Source: Paenibacillus andongensis (lineage in GTDB: Bacteria > Bacillota > Bacilli > Paenibacillales > NBRC-103111). From it: 64,000 bases of DNA. Position numbers and translations under genes: made by a program. Positions within the stretch are counted from its first letter, which is position 1. Each line of letters begins with the position of its first letter. The notes below the pieces were generated by a model. The model saw only the letters and a program-made list of their open reading frames with translations. It was not told the DNA's origin and did no database searches. The DNA lies in the NCBI RefSeq assembly GCF_025369935.1, contig NZ_CP104467.1, positions 3,665,001-3,729,000 of the forward strand, read 5' to 3'. Shown in pieces: positions 16,274 through 24,151 of this stretch.

Positions 16274-17263
16274 ATGGTCTATCAAGCAAGCTCAACGCGT
16301 TATGCGGAAATGAAATATAATCGTTCAGGCAAATCGGGACTAAAGCTCCCGGCCATTTCATTAGGTTTGTGGCACAATTTCGGTGGATTAGATCTTCATG
16401 AGAATGGAAGGGCTATGCTGCTTCGTTCTTTTGACTTAGGGATTACTCATTTTGATTTGGCTAATAACTACGGGCCGCCACCAGGGTCAGCTGAGGAAAT
16501 GTTCGGTAAGGTATTGAAAAGCGACTTGGCCGCGTATCGTGATGAGTTGATCATCTCTACGAAAGCGGGTTACCACATGTGGGAAGGTCCTTATGGGGAG
16601 TGGGGCTCCAAGAAATATCTAGTATCCAGCTTGGATCAAAGTTTGAAAAGGATGGGACTGGAATACGTAGATATTTTCTATTCACACAGACCGGATCCGA
16701 ATACACCATTCGAAGAGACAATGGCTGCTCTGGATTTAATTGTTCGTCAAGGTAAAGCGTTGTACATAGGACTTTCCAATTACACGGCAGAGCAAACGAA
16801 AGAAGCAGTATCCATTCTGAAAGGTCTGGGAACACCGCTGTTGATTCATCAACCTTCCTATAGCATGTTGAATCGTTGGATTGAGAATGGCCTGCAGGAT
16901 GTGCTGGATGAGTTTGGCGTAGGCAGCATCGCGTTCTGTCCGCTTGCACAAGGCTTGCTGACGAACAAGTACGTGAGTGGAGTGCCAAGTGATTCTCGCG
17001 CGGGCGGGAAGAGTCAATTCCTGAATACGAAAGATATTACGGAAGAAAAACTTGCTCAAATTAATCAACTGAATGAATTAGCTAGCACTCGCGGCCAAAG
17101 CTTGGCGCAAATGTCGCTAGCTTGGGTTCTCCGCGGCGAGCGAGTAACGTCTGCGTTGATTGGAGCAAGTCGCGTGTCCCAAATTGAGGAGAACGTAGCT
17201 GCACTTAAAAACTTGGAATTTACGCCAGAAGAATTGGCTGAAATTGAAAAAATCCTGAAGTAA
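16274..17263 (+). CDS. Aldo/keto reductase, YghZ-like
   Basis: 329-residue (beta/alpha)8 NADPH-dependent reductase closely resembling E. coli YghZ (L-glyceraldehyde-3-phosphate reductase). Family signatures: LPAISLGLWHNFG, ITHFDLANNYGPPPGSAE (catalytic Asp and Tyr), ISTKAGYHMW (Lys), IFYSHRPDP (His), IGLSNYTAEQ, and the NADPH-binding end ALIGASRVSQIEENV. Physiological substrate probably a toxic aldehyde such as methylglyoxal or L-glyceraldehyde-3-phosphate, by family. The ATG is set by AAGGAGG, part of the repeated leader. The 3' end forms a hairpin with the end of the convergent xerS gene. Confidence 0.88.
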   Translation: MVYQASSTRYAEMKYNRSGKSGLKLPAISLGLWHNFGGLDLHENGRAMLLRSFDLGITHFDLANNYGPPPGSAEEMFGKVLKSDLAAYRDELIISTKAGYHMWEGPYGEWGSKKYLVSSLDQSLKRMGLEYVDIFYSHRPDPNTPFEETMAALDLIVRQGKALYIGLSNYTAEQTKEAVSILKGLGTPLLIHQPSYSMLNRWIENGLQDVLDEFGVGSIAFCPLAQGLLTNKYVSGVPSDSRAGGKSQFLNTKDITEEKLAQINQLNELASTRGQSLAQMSLAWVLRGERVTSALIGASRVSQIEENVAALKNLEFTPEELAEIEKILK

Positions 17264-17274
17264 CCTTCAGGATT
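17251..17274 (-). terminator. Hairpin spanning both stop codons of the aldo/keto reductase and xerS
   Basis: Perfect 10-bp arms AATCCTGAAG / CTTCAGGATT with a 4-nt loop. Both stop codons (17261-17263 on +, 17267-17269 on -) lie inside it. On the minus strand it is followed by a T-run, so it terminates xerS within the 3' coding end of the neighbour. Confidence 0.75.
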
Positions 17275-18349
17275 CCAGCCGTTTATCAATCGCTTCGGAC
17301 ATTGTTTTATCGGTGAGATGCGCATAGATTTGCGTTGTTTCAGGGGAGGCATGCCCGAGCTGCTCTTGTGTTTTGTACAAGTCATTCTGTAAGTAATAAT
17401 CGGTGGCGAAGGAGTGCCGCAGCTTATGAACAGACAGGTAGGGCTTGCCGAAGCGCTTAGCGTACTTGATAACGAGTTCTTGGATAGCCCGTTTCGTCAT
17501 ACGTTCGCCCTCTTTTTTGCCATTAGCGATGGCAAGGAAGAGGGCTTTTTCTTTTTTGAGCGGCTTATAACGGGTTGAGCGAATGGCGATATAGTCAGTT
17601 AGTGATTGAATTGCTTCATTACGGAAGTATACGGGAGTTTTGAATGTGTCATCATTCTTACCTTTGCGATATACATACGTAAGTTTCTTCTTGAGGTCAA
17701 TATCATCAACGTTCAGGTTGAACACTTCAGATACACGAAGCCCCGAATTTAGTATGAGTGTAACGATGCAAGTATCTCTTATCTTGTTCAACTCGTAGGA
17801 GTAGAGAGCTTGCTTATTGCTAGCAACATCGTGCTCATAGCCATTCTTCACATACGCAATAAATTCTTCAATCTCCTCTTCTTGAAGCAGCTTGCCCTCA
17901 AGCTTAGCGGCACTGTCCTTGGGCCTATGCGAGCGCTTGATTTCCACTTTGGCCATCACATTCCGCTTTAGAAGCGGGTAGAAATTATCATCCTCGGCAA
18001 TTTGGCTTAAATAATGGAATAAGGAACGCAAAGCGGAAAGCTTACGGTTAATCGTGGTTTTCACATTAGCCTGAACTTTACGTGTAGCTAGAAACATGCG
18101 AAAGTTGTCAACGCTATCCATATGTAATTTCTCCAAATCCTCTAGAGGAACTTGGTTCATAGAGGGAGCAGAGCTTAATCCTTCAGCCAACAGCCAGGAT
18201 AGAAAGATTTCGTAATCACGCACATACTCAAGTAAGGAGGATGGAGAGAGGTCTGGCAGCTTATAATTGATAAATTTCTCAATATACCACGGCATGGTGG
18301 GGATTCTTTTTTCTAATTCTAGGCGATCTTTGACTTTAATGATGTTCAT
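17267..18349 (-). CDS. xerS: Tyrosine recombinase XerS
   Basis: 360-residue site-specific recombinase of the single-protein chromosome dimer resolution type (XerS, first known from lactococci and streptococci). SAM-like N-terminal DNA-binding domain (IPTMPWYIEKFINYKLPDLSPSSL), catalytic domain with Arg204 (SGLRVSE), Lys229 (YRKGKN), His308 and Arg311 (HKLRHSF), His333 (LGHAS) and nucleophile Tyr342 (TQIYAHL). It is unlike the shorter XerC/D-type protein at 26.9 kb. In streptococci the difSL site lies next to xerS; I could not identify such a site here. Confidence 0.9.
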   Translation of the reverse strand: MNIIKVKDRLELEKRIPTMPWYIEKFINYKLPDLSPSSLLEYVRDYEIFLSWLLAEGLSSAPSMNQVPLEDLEKLHMDSVDNFRMFLATRKVQANVKTTINRKLSALRSLFHYLSQIAEDDNFYPLLKRNVMAKVEIKRSHRPKDSAAKLEGKLLQEEEIEEFIAYVKNGYEHDVASNKQALYSYELNKIRDTCIVTLILNSGLRVSEVFNLNVDDIDLKKKLTYVYRKGKNDDTFKTPVYFRNEAIQSLTDYIAIRSTRYKPLKKEKALFLAIANGKKEGERMTKRAIQELVIKYAKRFGKPYLSVHKLRHSFATDYYLQNDLYKTQEQLGHASPETTQIYAHLTDKTMSEAIDKRLES

Positions 18350-18463
18350 AGGTAAATGTCACCTCGCTAGCTTCTCTTGCTGTTAGTATAGCAGTGGGTA
18401 AGGGAAATTGGTAGAAGAAGGTCGACTCGAAGCATATGACCATGTGCTAATATGTAGTGTACC

Positions 18464-18488
18464 AAACTATTCTACGCACTCGCACGTC
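18464..18488 (+). promoter_or_regulatory. Candidate ECF-sigma promoter, possible autoregulation
   Basis: AAAC (-35) and CGTC (-10) separated by 17 nt, the pattern recognised by Bacillus ECF sigma factors (TGAAAC / CGTC). It lies 60 nt upstream of the sigma gene at 18548. Confidence 0.5.
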
Positions 18489-18547
18489 CTAGCATATACA
18501 AGACCAATTCTTATACGCGCGTAGAAAAAGGAGCGTCTTTTACACTC

Positions 18548-19057
18548 ATGACGATGAATGGAAAGCTAGAAAAGTTACTTATTGCCTGTATAACGGAACA
18601 TAAAGAAAATGTTTATCGATTAGCCTACAGTTACGTGAAAAATTCAGAAGATGCCCTCGATATCGTTCAAGACGCCATACATAAGGCTTTTGCCTCTGCA
18701 GGCTCACTGAAAGACACGGCATCTATGAAGAGCTGGTTTTACAGAATTGTTGTAAATACTTCATTGGATTTCTTGAGGAAGCATAAGAAAATTCAAGTCG
18801 TCGATGAAATCACGATGGAATCGTATGCGGAGGGCAGCGAAGATACCTATCCTAATATTGATCTGGAAAGGGCAATGGATGATTTGCCCACAATCTATCG
18901 AAGTGTGATCGTACTAAGATTTTTTGAAGATTTGAAGATTGATGAAATCGCCGAGGTTTTACAAGAAAACAGCAGTACGATAAAAACACGATTGTATCAA
19001 GCCCTTCGATTACTTCGGATTAAAATGGTCGACGATAAGTTAGAGGAGGTCAACTAA
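18548..19057 (+). CDS. ECF RNA polymerase sigma factor, SigV-like
   Basis: 169-residue sigma-70 family ECF factor. Region 2: KENVYRLAYSYVKNSEDALDIVQDAIHKAF, with SWFYRIVVNTSLDFLRK in 2.4; region 4: YRSVIVLRFFEDLKIDEIAEVL with SSTIKTRLYQALRLLR. The following gene encodes an RsiV-like anti-sigma factor one nt downstream, so this is probably the SigV-type system that responds to lysozyme and wall damage in B. subtilis. ATG 18548 is preceded by AAAGGAG.  An ECF-type promoter upstream suggests positive autoregulation. Confidence 0.87.
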   Translation: MTMNGKLEKLLIACITEHKENVYRLAYSYVKNSEDALDIVQDAIHKAFASAGSLKDTASMKSWFYRIVVNTSLDFLRKHKKIQVVDEITMESYAEGSEDTYPNIDLERAMDDLPTIYRSVIVLRFFEDLKIDEIAEVLQENSSTIKTRLYQALRLLRIKMVDDKLEEVN

Positions 19058-19058
19058 A

Positions 19059-19934
19059 TTGAATGAGAAAATAGAACAAATGAAACAACACTATATGGAT
19101 ATTCCGATCCCTAAAGAACTGGATTTTATCGTAAACCAAGCCATTAAGCAAAATAAGAAAAGAAAAAGCAATGTTATATGGGGGATTGCAGCTGCGGCAG
19201 CGGCTATCATATTTGTCACAGGTATCAATACCAGTCCTGCTTTGGCTCATGCTTTGTCTGAGGTGCCTATCGTCGGTGACCTCGTTAAGGTGCTAACTTT
19301 TAGAGAATATAAGTTCAATGATGGAACCTATAAAGCTAATGTAGAAGTGCCTTCAATCACGAATTTGGATAATAAAACCTTGGAAGATACCCTAAATACC
19401 AAATATCTGGAAGAAGGTAAAAAATTATATACGGATTTCACTATTGAGATGGAACAATTGAAGCAAAATGGCGGCGGTCATCTAGGTGTAGATAGCGGTT
19501 ATGTGATTAAAACCGATAACGATCAAATCCTCTCCGTAGGAAGATACGTGGTAAATACAGTTGGATCCTCCTCAACAACTTTCAAATACGACACAATCGA
19601 CAAGAAGAAACAGCTGTTGATCACTTTGCCAAGTTTGTTTAAAGATGATGCATATATCCGTGTTATTAGTGAAAATATTAAGGAGCAAATGAAGGAACAG
19701 ATGAAACTGGACCCGAAGAAGATTTATTGGGTTGAGGGTGTTTCTAATGAGGTAAATTCATACTTCAAAGCCATCACCAAGGATCAAAACTTCTATATCA
19801 ACGCTAACGGCCAACTCGTTCTCTCATTCCAAAAATACGAGGTCGCTCCCGGTTATATGGGCGTTGTAGAGTTTATCATTCCGACTCTTGTGCTGTCTGA
19901 TGTTTTGTCGATGAGAGGCGAGTATATTCATTAG
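19059..19934 (+). CDS. RsiV-like membrane anti-sigma factor
   Basis: 291 residues from a TTG start with AGAGGAGGT 8 nt upstream. A short cytoplasmic N-terminal domain with the sigma-inhibitory helix (KELDFIVNQAIKQNKKRK), one transmembrane helix (VIWGIAAAAAAIIFVTGI), and an extracellular DUF3298/PdaC-like domain ending in LVLSFQKYEVAPGYMGVVEFIIP. In B. subtilis RsiV binds lysozyme directly and is then cut by signal peptidase and RasP, releasing SigV; ALAHALSEVP after the membrane helix is a plausible signal-peptidase-like site. The assignment is by domain resemblance and position. Confidence 0.85.
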   Translation: MNEKIEQMKQHYMDIPIPKELDFIVNQAIKQNKKRKSNVIWGIAAAAAAIIFVTGINTSPALAHALSEVPIVGDLVKVLTFREYKFNDGTYKANVEVPSITNLDNKTLEDTLNTKYLEEGKKLYTDFTIEMEQLKQNGGGHLGVDSGYVIKTDNDQILSVGRYVVNTVGSSSTTFKYDTIDKKKQLLITLPSLFKDDAYIRVISENIKEQMKEQMKLDPKKIYWVEGVSNEVNSYFKAITKDQNFYINANGQLVLSFQKYEVAPGYMGVVEFIIPTLVLSDVLSMRGEYIH

Positions 19935-19998
19935 GAATAAAAAAAGGAACATTTACTAAAATTAATCAGGTATGATAAATTCAGCTGGGGGTATCTCT

Positions 19999-20316
19999 AT
20001 GCAACAACAAACGCAGCAACAAAATCAACAAGGCTTTGAGCAAATAAAAGAAGCTGCCCAAAAGGCTGAGCAAGCTGCTGAACAAACTCTGCAAGTTGCT
20101 CAAGAGATTTATTCACAGGCGACTGAAGCTGCACTGTCCGAAGCAGAGCAACAGCTGCAAGATCTTCAGGGACAAATCCAGCAAGCCCAGCAAAAGACGG
20201 AAGATTTAAAGCAAGAATTACAAACGACACAAGAATCACAGCAATCCCAACAATCCCAACAATCCCAACAAACTCAGCATTCTCAACAATCTTCGCAATC
20301 TCATCAATCCCAATAA
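19999..20316 (+). CDS. Glutamine-rich coiled-coil protein with (SQQ)n tail
   Basis: 105 residues, over one third Gln. Residues 1-75 are a charged/Gln/Ala heptad-like helix (EQIKEAAQKAEQAAEQTLQ, LSEAEQQLQDLQGQIQQAQ). The tail repeats S-Q-Q units, encoded by CAATCCCAA-type DNA repeats at about 20236-20310. No membrane segment. No function recognised; spore-former Gln-rich proteins are sometimes coat-associated. The start at 19999 (GGGGG 9 nt upstream) is slightly favoured over 19972. A terminator follows. Confidence 0.6.
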   Translation: MQQQTQQQNQQGFEQIKEAAQKAEQAAEQTLQVAQEIYSQATEAALSEAEQQLQDLQGQIQQAQQKTEDLKQELQTTQESQQSQQSQQSQQTQHSQQSSQSHQSQ

Positions 20317-20340
20317 GGTAACGTCAGTGAGTAAGCGTAA

Positions 20341-20371
20341 AAAGTCTGTGCATCTGCAACAGGCTTTTTTT
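20341..20371 (+). terminator. Terminator after Gln-rich gene
   Basis: AAAGTCTGT / ACAGGCTTT hairpin followed by a T-run. Confidence 0.75.
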
Positions 20372-20438
20372 GCTTGGATGAGTCGTAAAAAAAGTGTTGT
20401 CTGTACATGACATCATGTGTTAATATGTGGAAAATAAA

Positions 20439-20582
20439 CGGAAGGGCTTCTAGGGATCCGAACCTACAAAGGTGGCGAACCGAGCGAAGCCGACACGGAT
20501 ACATGACGTGTTACACCGTAAGGGATAAAAGACCTTCGGAAAGTTCCGCCTGTTTAGGCGAAACGGACTGAGGTCTTTTTTG
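20439..20582 (+). ncRNA. ykkC-class riboswitch with terminator platform
   Basis: The conserved ykkC-family blocks occur in order: CTTCTAGGGATCCG (20447-20460), GGCGAACCGAGCGAAGCC, GACACGG, ACACCG and AGGGATAAAAG (20520-20531). P1 pairs GAAGG (20441-20445) with CCTTC (20533-20537). The P1 3' strand overlaps the 5' strand of a terminator (AAAGACCT / AGGTCTTT, T-tail to 20581), so ligand binding should prevent termination: an ON switch. Family members bind guanidine, ppGpp, PRPP or nucleoside diphosphates depending on subclass; the subclass is not settled here. It controls the ABC-2 exporter immediately downstream. Confidence 0.82.
20529..20582 (+). terminator. Riboswitch-controlled terminator
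   Basis: AAAGACCT pairs with AGGTCTTT around an internal GTTCCGCC-TGTTTA-GGCGAAAC hairpin; a T-run follows. Its 5' strand shares bases 20533-20535 with aptamer P1. Confidence 0.75.
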
Positions 20583-20614
20583 CTTTACCGAAATAAAAAG
20601 TGGAGGGTACAGTG

Positions 20615-21634
20615 ATGGCATCGATCCGTGTGGAGCAATTGGGGAAATCCTTTCGACTCAAGAAAAAAGAAGAAGGCTTTATGGCGAGTGTTAAGGCACT
20701 GTTAAAGCCGGAGTATGTAGACAAGTCAGCTGTAGAGGGCATAACGTTCTCTGTGGATCAGGGGGAAACGCTTGCCTTTCTTGGACCAAATGGTGCTGGG
20801 AAATCCACGACGATTAAGATGCTGACAGGCATCCTTCATCCTACAAAAGGTCAAGCAGAAGTTCTAGGCTGCTGTCCATGGAAGGAACGGTCGAAGCTAA
20901 GCTATCGAATAGGCTCTGTCTTTGGGCAAAAGTCGCAGTTGTGGTATCATCTGCCTCCAATCGATACCTTTGAGTTAATGAGCCGTATTTACGAGCTACG
21001 GCGCAGTGAGTATATTAGCCGGCGAGATGATCTCATAGAGAGATTTGAACTGGGACCCTATCTGCATACGGCAGTGAGGAAGCTTTCGCTTGGAGAACGG
21101 ATGCGCTGTGAGATCGCAGCATCCTTGATGCACCGGCCGCAGGTGCTGTTCCTTGATGAACCTACGATTGGGCTAGACGTTGTCGTTAAACAGCGAATAC
21201 GCGAGCTTATTTTAGAGTTAAAACGTGAAGAAGGAACAACTGTTTTCCTTACGTCACATGATGCTGGTGATATTGAGCGGCTATGTGACCGGGCGATTGT
21301 TATCAATCATGGACGGATTGTCTTCGATGACCGTGTCGAGGTTATGAAGCAGCAGTTTTTGACACAGAAAACAGTTCGTCTTGTCCTGGAAATTGAGCCG
21401 GATGCCATAGAAATTGTCGGGGTGAAGGTACTCGAACGCAATGGGGGAAGAATTTCACTCTCTGTCGATATGGGTCAAACGACGATCGAAGCCGCGCTGT
21501 CCCAGATCATGGCTGAGCACCGAATCATTGACGTTACGGTTGAAGATCCACCGATGGAGGACATCATCACACGTATGTACGGGAACTTCGGTAAGGAGGA
21601 GATAGGACATGAACAACTGGAGAAAATCGGTTAA
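20615..21634 (+). CDS. ABC-2 type exporter ATP-binding protein
   Basis: 339-residue ATPase with an N-terminal regulatory-like segment (LKKKEEGFMASVKALLKPEY) typical of the COG4586 group, Walker A GPNGAGKST, signature LSLGERMRCEIAASL, Walker B VLFLDEPTIGLD and the H-loop FLTSHDAGD. The signature is LSLGE rather than LSGGQ, normal for this group. First gene of a three-gene unit with two membrane proteins. ATG 20615 has GGAGGG 7 nt upstream; GTG 20600 lies in that Shine-Dalgarno. Expression should depend on the riboswitch 33 nt upstream. Confidence 0.87.
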   Translation: MASIRVEQLGKSFRLKKKEEGFMASVKALLKPEYVDKSAVEGITFSVDQGETLAFLGPNGAGKSTTIKMLTGILHPTKGQAEVLGCCPWKERSKLSYRIGSVFGQKSQLWYHLPPIDTFELMSRIYELRRSEYISRRDDLIERFELGPYLHTAVRKLSLGERMRCEIAASLMHRPQVLFLDEPTIGLDVVVKQRIRELILELKREEGTTVFLTSHDAGDIERLCDRAIVINHGRIVFDDRVEVMKQQFLTQKTVRLVLEIEPDAIEIVGVKVLERNGGRISLSVDMGQTTIEAALSQIMAEHRIIDVTVEDPPMEDIITRMYGNFGKEEIGHEQLEKIG

Positions 21635-22412
21635 GTATGCCTTTATCGGCAAAATCACACTTCGCAATCAACTTGCTTATGTGGCCGATTTTCTTATCCG
21701 CTCGTTGTTTCTGCTGTTGATTCTTTATATTTTTCTTCAACTTTGGCAGACAACGTTTCATGGCGAGGGAACGGAAACCATAGAAGGCTTCAGCTTCAAG
21801 CAGATCATGTGGTATCTCGTTATAACGGAATCGATGATCCTCGCTTGTCCTAGTCTCTGCTCACGTGTAGAGGAAGAAGTGAAAAGCGGGGATATCGTGT
21901 TCAAATTTGTCCGGCCTGTCAATTTTGTCGCCTTTCATTATGTCGAATACATGAGTGAAGCTTCGATTCGTTTTCTCGTTAACGCGGCGCTCGGCGGTTT
22001 GTTAGGATTACTCATTATGGGTCCGCCAGATTTTGGTTATGGGTTACTGTGGTTGCCGATTGTGGCATTGTGCGGTTTCACGGTTAATTTCATGTTGAAC
22101 ATGGTTTTAGCGCTTAGCTCATTCTGGGTGGAGGAGACGCGCGGGCTGGAATTCGTATACAATAAATTTTTATTTACGATTGGCGGCATGCTGATGCCTC
22201 TGGAGTTATTTCCCGACATGCTGCAGCGGGTAGGTCGTTGGCTGCCGTTCCAAGCCATTGTCTACATCCCGGCTAAGTCAACAGTGACCTTTGATGCCGT
22301 TCAATTGCCACGAATGCTCTGCACACAGCTAATTTGGGTTGTTATTATTGGCATAATTGTCTCATTGGTCTATAGAAAAGGAGTGAAAAAGCTCAATGTT
22401 AATGGTGGATAG
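21609..22412 (+). CDS. ABC-2 type exporter permease 1
   Basis: 267-residue membrane protein of the COG4587 type with six hydrophobic helices (e.g. FLIRSLFLLLILYIFLQLW, WYLVITESMILACP, LLWLPIVALCGFTVNFML, LIWVVIIGIIVSLVYR). It overlaps the ATPase gene by 26 nt with GGAGGAGA before the ATG, so it is translationally coupled. Substrate unknown; the riboswitch ligand is the best clue. Confidence 0.8.
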   Translation: MNNWRKSVKYAFIGKITLRNQLAYVADFLIRSLFLLLILYIFLQLWQTTFHGEGTETIEGFSFKQIMWYLVITESMILACPSLCSRVEEEVKSGDIVFKFVRPVNFVAFHYVEYMSEASIRFLVNAALGGLLGLLIMGPPDFGYGLLWLPIVALCGFTVNFMLNMVLALSSFWVEETRGLEFVYNKFLFTIGGMLMPLELFPDMLQRVGRWLPFQAIVYIPAKSTVTFDAVQLPRMLCTQLIWVVIIGIIVSLVYRKGVKKLNVNGG

Positions 22413-23241
22413 CCGCAAATTGACACCCATTAGTGAATTTGATCAACCAGGCAAATTCAGGCGTTTACTTCGTTTCGTCTGGCAATGTTGGAAACTTAAT
22501 CTTGCTGGCGCTATGGAGTTCCGAATGAGCTTCTTTCTCACGGCCGGTATGATGATTATTAATAATGTGGTTTGGATTGTGTTCTGGGGACTTTATTTTG
22601 GCCGATTTCCTGTATTGAACGGATGGGAACTGAAGGATGTGATGATGCTATGGGCTGTAGCAGCTGGCGGCTTTGGTGTTATGGCTACGTTTTTCGGTAA
22701 CGCCATGCGAATTTCGAATCTGATTTCAACCGGACAGCTTGATATTTATTTAACTCAGCCAAAGCCGGTGCTTCTTCATGTTCTCATTAGCCGCATGTCG
22801 GTAAGTGCAATTGGGGACGTCTTATTCGCACTTTTAATTTACGTTTCATTTGGAGATAAATCGATGATAGGCTTTATTAAGTTTGGTCTAGCCATGCTGT
22901 TATCGACGCTGATTTTCTTATTTTTCACGATTATTGTGAACTGTCTTGCATTCTGGTTAGGAAGTGCAGATGGGCTGAGTTTTCAGCTTTATAATGGACT
23001 CCTGACATTCACTACGTATCCAACGAGCATATTTCGGGGGCTGGGTAAAATCGTGCTTTTTACAGTTTTACCGGCGGGATTCATTAGCTACTTACCCATT
23101 GGGTTGTTACGTCAGGTGGACATTCCTTATATATCAGGTGCCATAGCGGTAACAGGGCTGCTTTGCTTAGGCGGCATCTATTTGTTTTACACAGGGCTCC
23201 GGAGATATGCCTCTGGCAATATGATGGGACTTCGGCGTTAA
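22396..23241 (+). CDS. ABC-2 type exporter permease 2 (DUF990-like)
   Basis: 281-residue membrane protein with six helices (FFLTAGMMIINNVVWIVFWGLYF, VMMLWAVAAGGFGVMATFFG, MLLSTLIFLFFTIIVNCLAF and a C-terminal pair around GAIAVTGLLCLGGIYLFYTGL). Matches the second permease (COG3694) that accompanies COG4586/COG4587. It overlaps permease 1 by 17 nt; AAAAGGAG precedes the ATG. Alternative start at 22402. Confidence 0.8.
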   Translation: MLMVDSRKLTPISEFDQPGKFRRLLRFVWQCWKLNLAGAMEFRMSFFLTAGMMIINNVVWIVFWGLYFGRFPVLNGWELKDVMMLWAVAAGGFGVMATFFGNAMRISNLISTGQLDIYLTQPKPVLLHVLISRMSVSAIGDVLFALLIYVSFGDKSMIGFIKFGLAMLLSTLIFLFFTIIVNCLAFWLGSADGLSFQLYNGLLTFTTYPTSIFRGLGKIVLFTVLPAGFISYLPIGLLRQVDIPYISGAIAVTGLLCLGGIYLFYTGLRRYASGNMMGLRR

Positions 23242-23328
23242 TTGGATTATAAGGGATAAGCTTCATAGAGGTGACGCATGCTATAGGTGGAAACCTCTAT
23301 ATAGATTTAAACAAAGGAGCTGATATCT

Positions 23329-24000
23329 ATGGCGCGACGCCGACGTGGTCAACAACCGATGCAACAACCAATGATGCAGAATCAACCGTATGGGTTGACG
23401 AATACACAGTTTGAACCCTCTCAAAATTATAGCAATGCGGTTGAACCTACCCATAATGGGAATTTTGCTTGGAATGGTCAACCGATTCCAACACAGATGT
23501 ACCAGCAAGCTGGGCAAAGTGGGCAGCAGTCATTTTTTCCCCAAGCTCGTAACAATGGGACTCAGACTTCCCAAGGTGGAATGCCAGTTCCAGGTTCTTC
23601 AGGCAACATGAATGCCGAATATGGTCAGCGAAACACAGGAATCAACAATGCGGATGCGAGAAATGTAGGCTTTCAAGGGGGATATACCGGCTATGGTGCG
23701 AATGGCCAACCAACCCAATACGGTACTTTTATGCGGGATGGAACACAGTATGGTGCAGGTCCTCATACGATTGACCCCAACAAAGCGATTATTCAATCTG
23801 TCCATTATGGAGATGGCGGCATTAGTGCGGTTCAATTCCAAGATGGTAGAATCGTTGATATTGCCAATGCCATTGCTATGACAGAAGCAGGATTGATTGA
23901 AGATGTGAACACTGGAAAGAATCGTGAAGGTCAAAAAACGCTCAGATCTTATCCGGATGGCGATCCAAGCAACAATTTATCTAATTTACCTCGATTTTAA
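23329..24000 (+). CDS. DUF3892 domain protein with Gln/Asn/Gly-rich N terminus
   Basis: 223 residues. The first 140 are low-complexity, rich in Gln, Asn, Gly and Pro (QQPMQQPMMQNQPYG). The C-terminal 75 match DUF3892: KAIIQSVHYGDGGISAVQF, then AIAMTEAGLIEDVNTGKNREG and LRSYPDGDPSNNLSNLP. Function unknown. AAAGGAG precedes the ATG. A perfect terminator follows. The disordered region resembles surface or spore-associated proteins, but no export signal is seen. Confidence 0.78.
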   Translation: MARRRRGQQPMQQPMMQNQPYGLTNTQFEPSQNYSNAVEPTHNGNFAWNGQPIPTQMYQQAGQSGQQSFFPQARNNGTQTSQGGMPVPGSSGNMNAEYGQRNTGINNADARNVGFQGGYTGYGANGQPTQYGTFMRDGTQYGAGPHTIDPNKAIIQSVHYGDGGISAVQFQDGRIVDIANAIAMTEAGLIEDVNTGKNREGQKTLRSYPDGDPSNNLSNLPRF

Positions 24001-24012
24001 AATGCCTATCTG

Positions 24013-24043
24013 AAGCAGTTTGCCATGTGCAAACTGCTTTTTT
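24013..24043 (+). terminator. Terminator after DUF3892 gene
   Basis: AAGCAGTTTG / CAAACTGCTT perfect stem followed by T6. Confidence 0.85.
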
Positions 24044-24064
24044 ATGAATAGGGGTACCCAAATG

Positions 24065-24097
24065 AAAAAGCCACCGTTATAAGTCGGCAGCCTTTTT
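24065..24097 (-). terminator. Probable terminator for the minus-strand genes ending at 24152
   Basis: GCCACCG / CGGCAGC stem with a 2-nt internal loop, flanked by A5 and T5; on the minus strand it ends in CTTTTTC. Imperfect, hence moderate confidence. Confidence 0.45.
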
Positions 24098-24151
24098 GCT
24101 CTAGCGTTCTAATGAGCTCATATAATAGCATTCTTTGAATGCGGATACATG

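Noticed and set aside
18350..18547. difSL-type recombination site beside xerS
   Set aside because: I searched this gap by eye for paired 11-12 bp arms around a 6-8 bp centre; only a widely spaced 8-bp inverted repeat was found.
20224..20316. CRISPR-like array
   Set aside because: The short CAATCCCAA units are coding repeats of a Gln-rich tail with no spacers.
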